Positions 41,233 through 49,436 of a DNA stretch of 49,436 nt are shown here, in pieces. Source of the DNA: Chloroflexaceae bacterium. Lineage in GTDB: Bacteria > Chloroflexota > Chloroflexia > Chloroflexales > Chloroflexaceae. The position numbers were made by a program, and so were the translations under genes. Within the stretch, counting starts at the first letter, position 1. Each line of letters begins with the position of its first letter. The notes under the pieces are model-generated. The model was not told the origin of the DNA. It saw only the letters and a list, made by a program, of their open reading frames with translations, and ran no database searches. The stretch lies in the NCBI GenBank assembly GCA_025454695.1, contig JALONX010000001.1:1-49436 (forward strand), written 5' to 3'.

Positions 41233-41376
41233 CTACAACTGTCCCCAGAAAAAATAGCCTGCGGCAACCAGCAAGGTTAATCCCATTAATGCCGAAATGG
41301 TGTACGACATAGGCTTATGGCGCAGGGCAATCCCAAGGATGATGCTCAACAGCATGTAGCTGAGGAAAATCCGCAT
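41233..41376 (-). CDS. Small 47-residue membrane protein of the EPS operon
   Basis: A 48-codon frame runs from ATG 41376 to TAG at 41233. The product starts MRIFLSYMLLSIILGIALRH and continues with KPMSYTISALMGLTLLVAAG and YFFWGQL, giving two hydrophobic helices separated by a short basic turn. The ribosome site AGGAG overlaps the stop of the CpsD-like gene, four bases away, so translation is probably coupled. It sits between the CpsD-like and Wzy-like genes in a tightly packed operon and may be a small stabilising subunit of the EPS assembly complex. I know of no named relative. Confidence 0.7.
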   Translation of the reverse strand: MRIFLSYMLLSIILGIALRHKPMSYTISALMGLTLLVAAGYFFWGQL

Positions 41377-41380
41377 CGCC

Positions 41381-42175
41381 TTACTCCTGCGGAATCATGT
41401 TCAGCAACCAGCGTGGCGTGTGGATTTGCACCTGGTTCATAATTACGCCCAACACCTGGAGGTGCTTCACTTCATCCAGGGCCAGTTTCACCGTGTTGAC
41501 GGGTGTAACACCCTGGTGTACCACCATGCACACGGCCTCGCTCAACGAAGCCAGGGCTACCGCATCGCTGGTGGCTGCAACCGCTGGCACATCCAGAATG
41601 ATATGATCAAACTGTTCGTTCAGCGTGGCGATATGCTGTTTCAGTTGGTCACTACGGGCCATAGCTGAACGGTCGCGTAGCAGCAGATTACCTGCTGGCA
41701 GCAACGAGAAATTCGGCAACGAAGTGCGTACTACCGCATCTTCAAGCGAAGTCACGCCGCGCAGCACAGCCCCAATGCCCTGATCATCCGTAGGGGGCAA
41801 CTCTGGCGTGCTGCTCTGGTTTTTGGCCCGGCGACCTTTGGCAGCGGGCATGGGGGGCTGCCCCGCAATGTAGCGATGCAAGCTGGGGTTCCACCAGTTC
41901 AGCTCCACCAGGCACACCCGAGATGCCGCCAGGTCACTCGCCAGAGTGGCCGCCATCGCCAGAGCGGTGTAGGTCACGCCCTCTTCACGCAGCGCAGCGA
42001 CACAGGCCATGCTTTTGGGCAGCGCTGTCTGGTACATCAAGTTGGTGAGCATGCGGCGAAGATTGGTCACCGTTTCCGCTGGAAAGGCACACAGCGTCTT
42101 TCCATCCATTGTTTGAACCATCAATGCCATCTCGGCGCTTGCTGGTGCCGCTTCCCGCGATTTACGTGCGAACAT
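41381..42175 (-). CDS. CpsD/Wze-like ATPase with degenerate nucleotide-binding site
   Basis: The 264-residue protein has the MinD/CpsD (BY-kinase) fold layout. A region aligned with Walker A reads ALREEGVTYTALAMAATLA (61-79), where the family has EGKT or EGKS; the essential lysine is Val67. Walker A' reads VCLVELNWWNPSLH (88-101), with the usual D-x-D changed to E-x-N. Walker B, HIILDVPAVAATSDA, is largely kept. The usual C-terminal tyrosine cluster is missing. It is probably not an active tyrosine kinase but could still bind the Wzz-like protein as a structural partner. It is 5 bases from the Wzx gene and 4 bases from the small membrane-protein gene. Confidence 0.8.
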   Translation of the reverse strand: MFARKSREAAPASAEMALMVQTMDGKTLCAFPAETVTNLRRMLTNLMYQTALPKSMACVAALREEGVTYTALAMAATLASDLAASRVCLVELNWWNPSLHRYIAGQPPMPAAKGRRAKNQSSTPELPPTDDQGIGAVLRGVTSLEDAVVRTSLPNFSLLPAGNLLLRDRSAMARSDQLKQHIATLNEQFDHIILDVPAVAATSDAVALASLSEAVCMVVHQGVTPVNTVKLALDEVKHLQVLGVIMNQVQIHTPRWLLNMIPQE

Positions 42176-42180
42176 GGGGG

Positions 42181-43740
42181 TTATACTCCTGTTGTGCTTG
42201 TGGTACCTGTGGTACTGTTGGTACTCGTGGTACTACTGCTTGTTGTTGTTTTGCTTACGGCAGATACTGGCGACACTACAGCTTGTCCCTTTCGGGCCAG
42301 CTTGTCGCGCACATACTGCACAATGACATTCAACTCTTTTTCTGGAACGAGCCGGAACAGCAAGCCCAGGCCAACGTAGGCACTTACGCCAACAAAGACA
42401 GGGATGAGGATAAATTGGTCACGGTTGAGCCACACTAGCCCAAACATGAGCAACCCGGCCAGCAAAGTGCGCAGCGCCACCCGCACGGTAGCCCAGGTTA
42501 AGGTGCCTTTTGGCAGCAAAAACCAGCCTGCAATGAATTGACCAACTTCGGTAATAAGAAAACTGAACGCGCCACCCAACGCACCAATACCAAACACCCG
42601 CTCACTCCAGGGCACCAGCACCAGGTTTAGCGGTATTGTCACCACAACCGAGATAAAAATACACAATGTCCATGTGTTCTGTCGGTCAATGGCCGTAAAG
42701 TATTGGCCCAGCAGCACATTCACGTACATAAAAATCAGCACCACACCCATTACTGCGAGAATGTGGCCGGTTGGAATATATGCCTCACCGTACAACAGTA
42801 ACACCAGCGGGTCGGCAATGGCCAGCACACCCAGACCAATCGGCACGCTGATGATCAACATCAGGTTGAAGCTACGTTGCAACATCGGCGCAACGGTTTC
42901 TGGCGCGTGAGCATGTGCCCGGGCCATTGCCGGAAAAGTGACCGTAGTAAACACCACCGCAGCAAACAACAGCGTGCCAAACAGGTTCGCCGCTGCGTCA
43001 TACCAGCCAACTTCCGTCGTGCTGACCAACGGCGCAATCGTCAATACATCTACCTGGATGTAGGCCACCATGCTAAAAGCGCTCATCACGTAGGGCAGGC
43101 TGTTGCGCAACATTGCCCTGGCCCGCAACATGTGAAAGCGCAACGGAATACGGTGATGGCGGTAGAGAAACCAGACTTGCAACACAAACAGCACCAGCGC
43201 CGCCAGCACCATCACCCAGGCAACCGCAAACACCCCCAGGCCCATCAGCAACACCGTTACACCTGTCAGAGTATTTACCGCCTTGCTGGCAATGTTGGCA
43301 ATTGAGATGTAGTGCATCGTTTCCAGGCCTTGCAAAGTAGCCTGGGTTGCACCAGCCAGTTGCACAAAAAGAATGGACAGCCCGACAATATGCACCAGAA
43401 CAAGGTTTGTCCCTAACGACTCACCCATAAACCAGACATAGCCGGTGACCACCAGGGTGCCAATCAGGTAGAAGGCGATGCGTAAACCATACGACGTACC
43501 CAGCAACTCACCCGCCAACCTGGGGTCACGGGCGACTTCCTTGGTGAGCATGATATCCATGCCAAAACTGATAAACACGCCCACCAGTGTCCAGATCGAG
43601 GTTGCAACAACCAGCATGCCAACGGACTCAGGCCCCAGCACACGGCGCATGAAGATCATAAACACCAGGGTCAATGTCCAGGTGATGATTTGCGAGATCA
43701 TCAGCGCACTGGCATTGCGAACAGCAGTTGCGTTTGCCAT
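42181..43740 (-). CDS. Wzx-like polysaccharide repeat-unit flippase (MOP superfamily)
   Basis: This 519-residue protein has about fourteen membrane helices, begins MANATAVRNASALMISQIIT and contains MRRVLGPESVGMLVVATSIW, the standard start of MOP-family polysaccharide exporters. It should flip lipid-linked EPS repeat units across the membrane. The last 25 residues are almost entirely Ser, Thr and Gly with a few Asn and Lys, encoded by a GTGGTACT-like nucleotide repeat. That tail is unlike the family and could vary in length by slippage. It lies 11 bases after the Wzz-like gene. Confidence 0.88.
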   Translation of the reverse strand: MANATAVRNASALMISQIITWTLTLVFMIFMRRVLGPESVGMLVVATSIWTLVGVFISFGMDIMLTKEVARDPRLAGELLGTSYGLRIAFYLIGTLVVTGYVWFMGESLGTNLVLVHIVGLSILFVQLAGATQATLQGLETMHYISIANIASKAVNTLTGVTVLLMGLGVFAVAWVMVLAALVLFVLQVWFLYRHHRIPLRFHMLRARAMLRNSLPYVMSAFSMVAYIQVDVLTIAPLVSTTEVGWYDAAANLFGTLLFAAVVFTTVTFPAMARAHAHAPETVAPMLQRSFNLMLIISVPIGLGVLAIADPLVLLLYGEAYIPTGHILAVMGVVLIFMYVNVLLGQYFTAIDRQNTWTLCIFISVVVTIPLNLVLVPWSERVFGIGALGGAFSFLITEVGQFIAGWFLLPKGTLTWATVRVALRTLLAGLLMFGLVWLNRDQFILIPVFVGVSAYVGLGLLFRLVPEKELNVIVQYVRDKLARKGQAVVSPVSAVSKTTTSSSTTSTNSTTGTTSTTGV

Positions 43741-43751
43741 AGCAATGTTAC

Positions 43752-44837
43752 CTATGCGCTTGCACGGCCAGGGGCTGCTTGTTGTTCAGACGAAGCGGAC
43801 GGTTTCGGGGTGGATATGAGCTGAGTTACCCGCTGCTGAGTCTCGTTAGGGTTTGACCGTGCAACCTGTGCCAGAACCGGAAGTTCCAACTCTTGCACCA
43901 CATCGGCGGCCACGCGAAAGCTCTTGTCTAACACCAGCAGCATCACTGCACTGAGGATGCTCAACAACAAACCAACGCTCAAAAACACCGTTGGATACAT
44001 CCAGCGGTCGAGGAGGGTTTCTGCTCGCTCAGGAACACGGGGCGAGTCCACAACAACGTAGGTCTGGTCTACGTCGCGCTCGGTTTGCGAAAGGGCCAGG
44101 CGGGCACTTTCCTCGCGGGCGAGAATACTGCGCAGGCGCTCATTCGCCAGGTCAATCGCATCGTTATACTGCTTGATCTGGAGTTCTTCTTCCACCGGGC
44201 GGTCACCCACCACCGGGGCCGGGCGCACAGCCAGGTAATCCTCCAGGGCTTTACGGGCGTTGACGAGATCCTGCTCATACGGCTTCACAACCTCGCTAAA
44301 AAAGTCGGTTGCTGCCGTCCCCTCCTGCACATCACGGCTGATCTTCCACGCCCGGTAGGAGGTAGCGGTTGCACTGGCCATCTGATAGGCTAACTCTGGC
44401 GTTTCTGCTTCCACATAGAAGCGCACCAGATTGTCGCCCTCGGTTTCCACAAAGAACGACTCACGGTAGAGCCGAATGGTGCGATCAACTTCCCTCGGCC
44501 CCATCGTCATACGGGTACGCAGATCAGTCTGGTCAATCACCGCCCGCACAAAGGCCTCGGTGCCAACTAGCTCCTTAAACTCGTTGACCGTGCTAAGGGC
44601 TGGGGTAGACACCTGCAACGTGCCACCACCTACAAGCCCTTCATCGCGCAGCTGCCGCACCTGGTTCAAGGTGTCAAGCAAGGTTTCTTTGCGTACATAT
44701 ATAGACGCATGGGAAATATACACCGGGCTGGCTAGATAGGCTACTGCGGCAAGAGCCATAATACACAGAGGCAAAAGGTGCAGCCAACGATGGCGAAAAT
44801 AGCTTTCGAGCAGCCGCAACGTGACACGAGGCACCAT
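43752..44837 (-). CDS. Wzz-like polysaccharide co-polymerase, copy 2
   Basis: The 361-residue product has a helix at about residues 17-37 (LLPLCIMALAAVAYLASPVY), a long extracytoplasmic region with a coiled coil (about 175-260), and a second helix (about 285-308) followed by a cytoplasmic tail of some 50 residues ending in an Ala/Ser/Pro-rich segment. It is a chain-length co-polymerase paralogous to the gene at 26440. The start is ATG 44837 (MVPRVTLRLLESYF) with AAAGGAAAG upstream. A start six codons earlier is also in frame. It heads the minus-strand EPS operon (Wzz, Wzx, CpsD-like, small membrane protein, Wzy, lipoprotein). Confidence 0.83.
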   Translation of the reverse strand: MVPRVTLRLLESYFRHRWLHLLPLCIMALAAVAYLASPVYISHASIYVRKETLLDTLNQVRQLRDEGLVGGGTLQVSTPALSTVNEFKELVGTEAFVRAVIDQTDLRTRMTMGPREVDRTIRLYRESFFVETEGDNLVRFYVEAETPELAYQMASATATSYRAWKISRDVQEGTAATDFFSEVVKPYEQDLVNARKALEDYLAVRPAPVVGDRPVEEELQIKQYNDAIDLANERLRSILAREESARLALSQTERDVDQTYVVVDSPRVPERAETLLDRWMYPTVFLSVGLLLSILSAVMLLVLDKSFRVAADVVQELELPVLAQVARSNPNETQQRVTQLISTPKPSASSEQQAAPGRASA

Positions 44838-45428
44838 GAAGTCTTTCCTTTGCACACCGTCGGCGAAACCACAGTCTCGTCAAAAGCTGACACTGTGGCG
44901 GGGGTTCCCGTTGGTCTGCTGGTTAACAAAAAGATAGTCTGCAAACAACCTGTTGCATGTTACTAAACTACTATACCGAGGGTTTCTTGCGTTACCTTGA
45001 ACATAAGACCGAATTAGATGTATAAAAGTTTACGCATCATGTAATGTCCCTTCCCACAATAGTGTAATCCACCTGCTTCTGCCATGGACTATATAGCAGT
45101 ATACATCGCATTACCCTCAGAGCATTGACTGCAACAACCCGCTATCGTAGTAATTTCTATTCCTTTACGCTAAAACGCGAATATTATACCGGCACACTTA
45201 CCTTTTTTTGAGAAACTATAAACCTGATGATAACACTCTTTTTCAGAGGCAGACCCTTGATGCGCGGCACGCTCTGTTGTGATACATTGATCTTCTATTT
45301 ACCATTAGATGAACGTTTTGTCATTTTCGCTGCGAATAGTGTCCACAACGTTTCACTGTTTTGTGGTATGGTACTTTCGTTTGCGGCATTGCCACGCGCC
45401 GTTGGTTTTTGCAGGAGGAGTACCATGT
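44838..45428. other. Divergent AT-rich regulatory region between EPS operon and glycosidase gene
   Basis: These 590 bases carry no supported gene. They are AT-rich and must hold promoters for both the minus-strand EPS operon and the plus-strand glycosidase. For the plus strand, TTGATG (45257-45262) and TGATAC (45280-45285) are 17 bases apart. For the minus strand, TATAGT near 44973 is a possible -10, without a clear -35. Confidence 0.45.
45257..45285 (+). promoter_or_regulatory. Candidate promoter of the lipoprotein glycosidase gene
   Basis: TTGATG and TGATAC with a 17-base spacer lie about 145 bases upstream of the start codon. The -35 is good and the -10 is weak, and no operator is evident. 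Confidence 0.4.
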
Positions 45429-47066
45429 ATGGCGGTTCGTTCTTTTCGCTGTGGTAGGGTTGCCCTGCTGTTCGCCGTTTGTTTCATTGTGGCGGGCTGC
45501 ACAGGCCTTACCGACCGCTTCACCCAACCGCCTTCGCTGCTGGGCGCACCAACAGCAGCCTCGCAGCTTGCTGAAAGCACCGCTGGCACGATCAGCATCA
45601 ATGCTGCTGGCCCCAGCCGTATGGTAGACGCCCGCCTGCTCGGCACCAATGTGCCCGCCTGGCTCAACCCCACTCGCCTCACCAATGCCACTTTTTTGGC
45701 CCACACCGCTGCCAGCGGCGCAACCGTGCTGCGCCTGCCCGGCGGCAGCTGGAGCAACAGCTACAACTGGCTGGCCTGCGAACGCGATCGGGTTGACCCC
45801 TGTGATTGGGCCGCCCGCCCAAGCGATTTTGTCACTTTTCTACGAACCAGCGGGCGCGAAGGCATGTGGACAATAAATTTTAACGGCACGGCGAAAGAAG
45901 CAGCGGCGCTAGTGGCCTTTTTTAATGGCGTTGTCACTGATGAACGGCCAATCGGCGTGGATCAGCGGGGCCGCGACTGGCAAACGGTAGGGTATTGGGC
46001 ACGCCTGCGCCGCGACAATGGCAACCCCGAACCGGTGAACATTCGGTTATGGGAGGTGGGCAACGAGATTTATGGCGGCAAAAAGGGCACCGGCAAAGAC
46101 TGCGCCGATTGGGGCTGGGAAGATGGCTGGACATGTGACGGCACCGAATATGTGCAGGGCCAAGGCGAGGGCAGCGAACGACGCGAGGGTTTTCTAGAGT
46201 TTCGCAACGCTATGCGGGCAGTTGACCCCAACATCCAGGTTGGTGCAGTTGGCATTCCCACTCAGCGTGAGTGGAACAACTGGGGCAACGAAGTGATTGC
46301 CGCCGCAGGCCAGGAGATGGATTTCTACGTCATTCACCAGTATGCCTTTTTTGAACGGCCCGACTCACCCGAGCAAATTCTGGCCGAGCCGCAGCGCACC
46401 TGGGCCGCGATGATGGCAGATGTGCAGGCCGCCTTCGCGCAACATGCCAACGGGCGGCAAATCCCCATCGCCGTCACCGAATATAACCTCTTCTCGTTTC
46501 AAGAAAACGACACCGAAGCGCTGATGAGCCGGGCGATTAACCTGCTACACCTGGCTGATACCATTGGTCAATTAGCGACCCACGGCTTCAGCATGGCTAA
46601 CCAGTGGAACATGGCCAACGGCGTCCCGGTGGGCTTCGGCAACTATGGCCTGCTCGACAGCGAAACCTTCGCCCGCAACCCCCAGTACTATGCGTTCCCG
46701 CTCTGGGCCAACTTCGGGCGCGAACTGCTGCCCGTCACCTCGTCGTTCGCCGCCGACACGGAATTGAGCGTCTACGCCGGGCGAAGCGACGGGCAAACGC
46801 TGACGTTGCTGGCCATCAACAAAACCAACCGCCCGCTGCGGGCCAGCATTGGGGTTGAGGAGGTGGAAGCTCTAGTGGGCGGCACTGCCGACGTGGCCCA
46901 GGCCGACTCGCTCGACGACACGCAGGTGCGCTTTAACGGCAGCACCAACCCGAATCCCAGCCTTAACGAACCGACAGGCAGCACGCTGCAACCCAACGGC
47001 ACCAGCGTCACCTACACCTTTGCGCCCTACTCCGTCACGCTGCTGCGGCTCACCGTGAAGCCGTAA
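45429..47066 (+). CDS. Lipoprotein glycoside hydrolase of clan GH-A (GH51/arabinofuranosidase-like)
   Basis: The 545-residue protein has a lipoprotein signal (VALLFAVCFIVAGC, Cys24) and a TIM-barrel hydrolase domain. Visible motifs are LRLPGGSWSNSYNW (101-114), the acid/base block LWEVGNEIYGG with E213, and the nucleophile block PIAVTEYNLFS with E351. Pairs of WE-x-GNE and TE-Y-N are typical of GH51 and GH39-like arabinofuranosidases or xylosidases. The C-terminal part is a beta-sandwich. ATG 45429 has GGAG nine bases upstream. An extracytoplasmic, membrane-anchored glycosidase beside Wzx/Wzy genes is probably an EPS-trimming or chain-release enzyme, but growth on plant arabinan is an alternative, given the uronate operon in the window. 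Confidence 0.75.
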   Translation: MAVRSFRCGRVALLFAVCFIVAGCTGLTDRFTQPPSLLGAPTAASQLAESTAGTISINAAGPSRMVDARLLGTNVPAWLNPTRLTNATFLAHTAASGATVLRLPGGSWSNSYNWLACERDRVDPCDWAARPSDFVTFLRTSGREGMWTINFNGTAKEAAALVAFFNGVVTDERPIGVDQRGRDWQTVGYWARLRRDNGNPEPVNIRLWEVGNEIYGGKKGTGKDCADWGWEDGWTCDGTEYVQGQGEGSERREGFLEFRNAMRAVDPNIQVGAVGIPTQREWNNWGNEVIAAAGQEMDFYVIHQYAFFERPDSPEQILAEPQRTWAAMMADVQAAFAQHANGRQIPIAVTEYNLFSFQENDTEALMSRAINLLHLADTIGQLATHGFSMANQWNMANGVPVGFGNYGLLDSETFARNPQYYAFPLWANFGRELLPVTSSFAADTELSVYAGRSDGQTLTLLAINKTNRPLRASIGVEEVEALVGGTADVAQADSLDDTQVRFNGSTNPNPSLNEPTGSTLQPNGTSVTYTFAPYSVTLLRLTVKP

Positions 47067-47089
47067 CCTCCAACTTTAAGAAGAGGAAC

Positions 47090-47146
47090 GTAGTGCGGAC
47101 TTTAGTCCGCGTAAGTACATGTAACGCGGACTAAAGTCCGCACTAC
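47090..47146. repeat. Perfect 23-bp inverted pair of the GGACTAAAGTCC repeat
   Basis: Arms 47090-47112 and 47124-47146 are perfect inverted copies with an 11-base loop, and each arm is itself nearly palindromic around GCGGACTAAAGTCCGC. The same core, followed by CACTAC, forms the array at 23666-23994. It lies 24 bases past the glycosidase stop. Confidence 0.9.
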
Positions 47147-47168
47147 CGACATAACGTAACACTCAAAC

Positions 47169-47197
47169 GCCGCTGAGGAGGTACATTCCTCAGCGGC
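47169..47197. terminator. Hairpin between converging glycosidase and gmd genes
   Basis: The stem GCCGCTGAGGA (47169-47179) pairs with TCCTCAGCGGC (47187-47197) over a 7-base loop. It lies between two converging stop codons and can serve both strands. A T-tract is not evident on either side. Confidence 0.65.
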
Positions 47198-47226
47198 CTC
47201 TGCATCCTCGACGGTGAAATGACTCG

Positions 47227-48532
<1,306 letters not shown>

Positions 48533-49436
48533 ATGGCTGTAGCATCGCGTTCTCGCCTGCATTCCCGCACGCACGCTGCACCAGTTCTGCTTATCAGTGG
48601 TGTCAACATTAGCAACCCAAACACTATCCCTGCCGAACGCCCCCGCCCCGACTACACCCTGATTTTTAAAGAACTCACTCCCGTAGTGCTGGATCTGCAA
48701 AGCGTCACCACCACAACGAACCCACTGTTGCGGCTCATCCGCACCTCCACCGATCCACACTGGGCAATTGCGTTTGCAGCGTTGCGGCAGGCTCGCAACT
48801 GCCAGCAGATTGTTGCCACCGGCAACGATGTTGGCTTCCGGCTAGCCTTTCTGTTCAAACTTTTCCGTATCAAGACGCCACTCCATGTGTGTTGTCACAA
48901 TGCGGGCACGCGCCAGCGTGATTTCTTCCTGGGCAAATTGAAAGTCGGCAGCGCCATCAGCCGTTTCCTCTGCCTCTCTTCTGCCCAGGCTGAACTCTTC
49001 AAAACGCGCTATGGCATTACGGATGATAAAATTATTGTTACTTCTTGCGCCATTGACCAGCAGTTCTTTCGACCTATGCCTGAGGTAACCGTAAAACACC
49101 AGATTTGTAGTGCCGGGCGGGCCGACCGCGATTATGCCCTTTTCATTGAAGCCACCCGTGGGCTGGGGGTGGAGGTAAAAATTGACGCCAACAGCGCCTG
49201 GTGGCAGGAAGACCTGAACATCGCGGTAGACAAGCTGCCCGACCATGTGGAAGTCTTTCTAGGGCGCACCACCATGCAGCTCCGGCAACTTTACGCTGAG
49301 TCGAAGTTTGTGGTAGTACCGATTAAACATGTGCCCTTTGCCGTTGGCTACACCGTGGCCCTGGAAGCAATGGCCATGGGCAAACCGGTGATCATGACCC
49401 GCACGGGCCAGCCTGGCGACTTTCTCCGCGACGGCT
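48533..49436 (+). CDS. Glycosyltransferase, GT4-like, paralogue of the 27846 gene; 3' end outside the window
   Basis: An open frame from ATG 48533 (with AAAGGAATAA upstream) runs to the right edge without a stop, giving 301 residues. It begins MAVASRSRLHSRTHAAPVLL and shares with the protein at 27846 the blocks QICSAGRADRDYALFIEATR, SAWW near VKIDAN, LRQLYAESKFVVVPI, VPFAVGYTVALEAMAMGKPV and HVCCHN. These are the nucleotide-sugar-binding half of a GT4-type enzyme. The N-terminal third is more divergent. The C-terminal end is missing, so completeness cannot be judged. It likely adds a sugar in the same EPS, perhaps the deoxy sugar made through Gmd. Confidence 0.82.
   Translation, partial: MAVASRSRLHSRTHAAPVLLISGVNISNPNTIPAERPRPDYTLIFKELTPVVLDLQSVTTTTNPLLRLIRTSTDPHWAIAFAALRQARNCQQIVATGNDVGFRLAFLFKLFRIKTPLHVCCHNAGTRQRDFFLGKLKVGSAISRFLCLSSAQAELFKTRYGITDDKIIVTSCAIDQQFFRPMPEVTVKHQICSAGRADRDYALFIEATRGLGVEVKIDANSAWWQEDLNIAVDKLPDHVEVFLGRTTMQLRQLYAESKFVVVPIKHVPFAVGYTVALEAMAMGKPVIMTRTGQPGDFLRDG

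Noticed and set aside
45309-45428. A longer start for the lipoprotein glycosidase
   Set aside because: The extra 40 residues precede the lipoprotein signal and would bury it. The ATG at 45429 has a good ribosome site and places the lipobox cysteine at residue 24.

Overview
The window is about 49.4 kb of a moderately GC-rich bacterial chromosome. It encodes metabolism, transport and cell-surface polysaccharide synthesis, with no tRNA, rRNA, phage or insertion-sequence gene that I can see. The style suggests a Chloroflexota (Chloroflexia-like) organism: an Ala/Pro/Thr-rich linker behind a Tat-lipoprotein signal, NEW3-domain membrane proteins beside ABC exporters, a STAND-NTPase/TPR protein, and many short intergenic palindromes and heptamer repeats. 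This is inference from gene style. The exopolysaccharide (EPS) genes include Wzx, Wzy and Wzz-like proteins but no outer-membrane Wza/OPX exporter, which fits a single-membrane envelope.

Region 1 (1-18552, minus strand) is a uronate-oligosaccharide (pectin-type) catabolic operon read right to left. Its order is a heparinase II/III-like enzyme, a five-gene Opp-type importer, a GH88 unsaturated uronyl hydrolase, an enolase-superfamily dehydratase, KdgF, oligogalacturonate lyase (PL22), an IolB-like isomerase, a DUF2264 protein, an ABC exporter and KduD (cut by the left edge). A LacI-type regulator lies just upstream, with its own terminator. Between them is a consensus promoter (TTGACA-17-TAATAT) with three copies of a TTTCAGAAA/TTTCTGAAA dyad around it. 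Most enzymes lack signal peptides, so oligosaccharides are probably imported and then broken down in the cytoplasm to 2-keto-3-deoxygluconate.

Region 2 (18553-26439) holds small or unrelated units: a 46-codon ORF, a coiled-coil/SH3 protein, a plus-strand operon (NEW3-domain membrane protein, ABC ATPase, ABC permease) and a STAND NTPase with TPR repeats. The NEW3 operon is preceded by a clear yybP-ykoY (manganese) riboswitch whose last aptamer strand is also the 5' arm of an intrinsic terminator. Several repeat families lie in the gaps.

Region 3 (26440-49436) is an EPS locus with two converging operons and a third segment at the right edge. The plus-strand operon carries a Wzz-like protein, three glycosyltransferases, a phosphoglycosyl transferase, and a WecG/TagA-type glycosyltransferase fused to two STAS domains. 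It continues with a chimeric protein built from catalytically degraded nucleotidyltransferase and phosphoglycosyl-transferase domains, then a complete partner-switching module (STAS antagonist, GAF-PP2C phosphatase, RsbW-like kinase, receiver). The minus-strand operon carries a second Wzz-like protein, Wzx, a CpsD-like ATPase without its Walker A lysine, a 47-residue membrane protein, a Wzy/ligase-like protein and a lipoprotein. To the right are a lipoprotein glycosidase, GDP-mannose 4,6-dehydratase, and a partial glycosyltransferase paralogous to the one at 27846.

The most notable system is EPS synthesis apparently wired to a partner-switching phosphorylation module through STAS domains fused to a glycosyltransferase, with no sigma factor in sight. 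The second is the manganese-riboswitch-controlled NEW3/ABC exporter.
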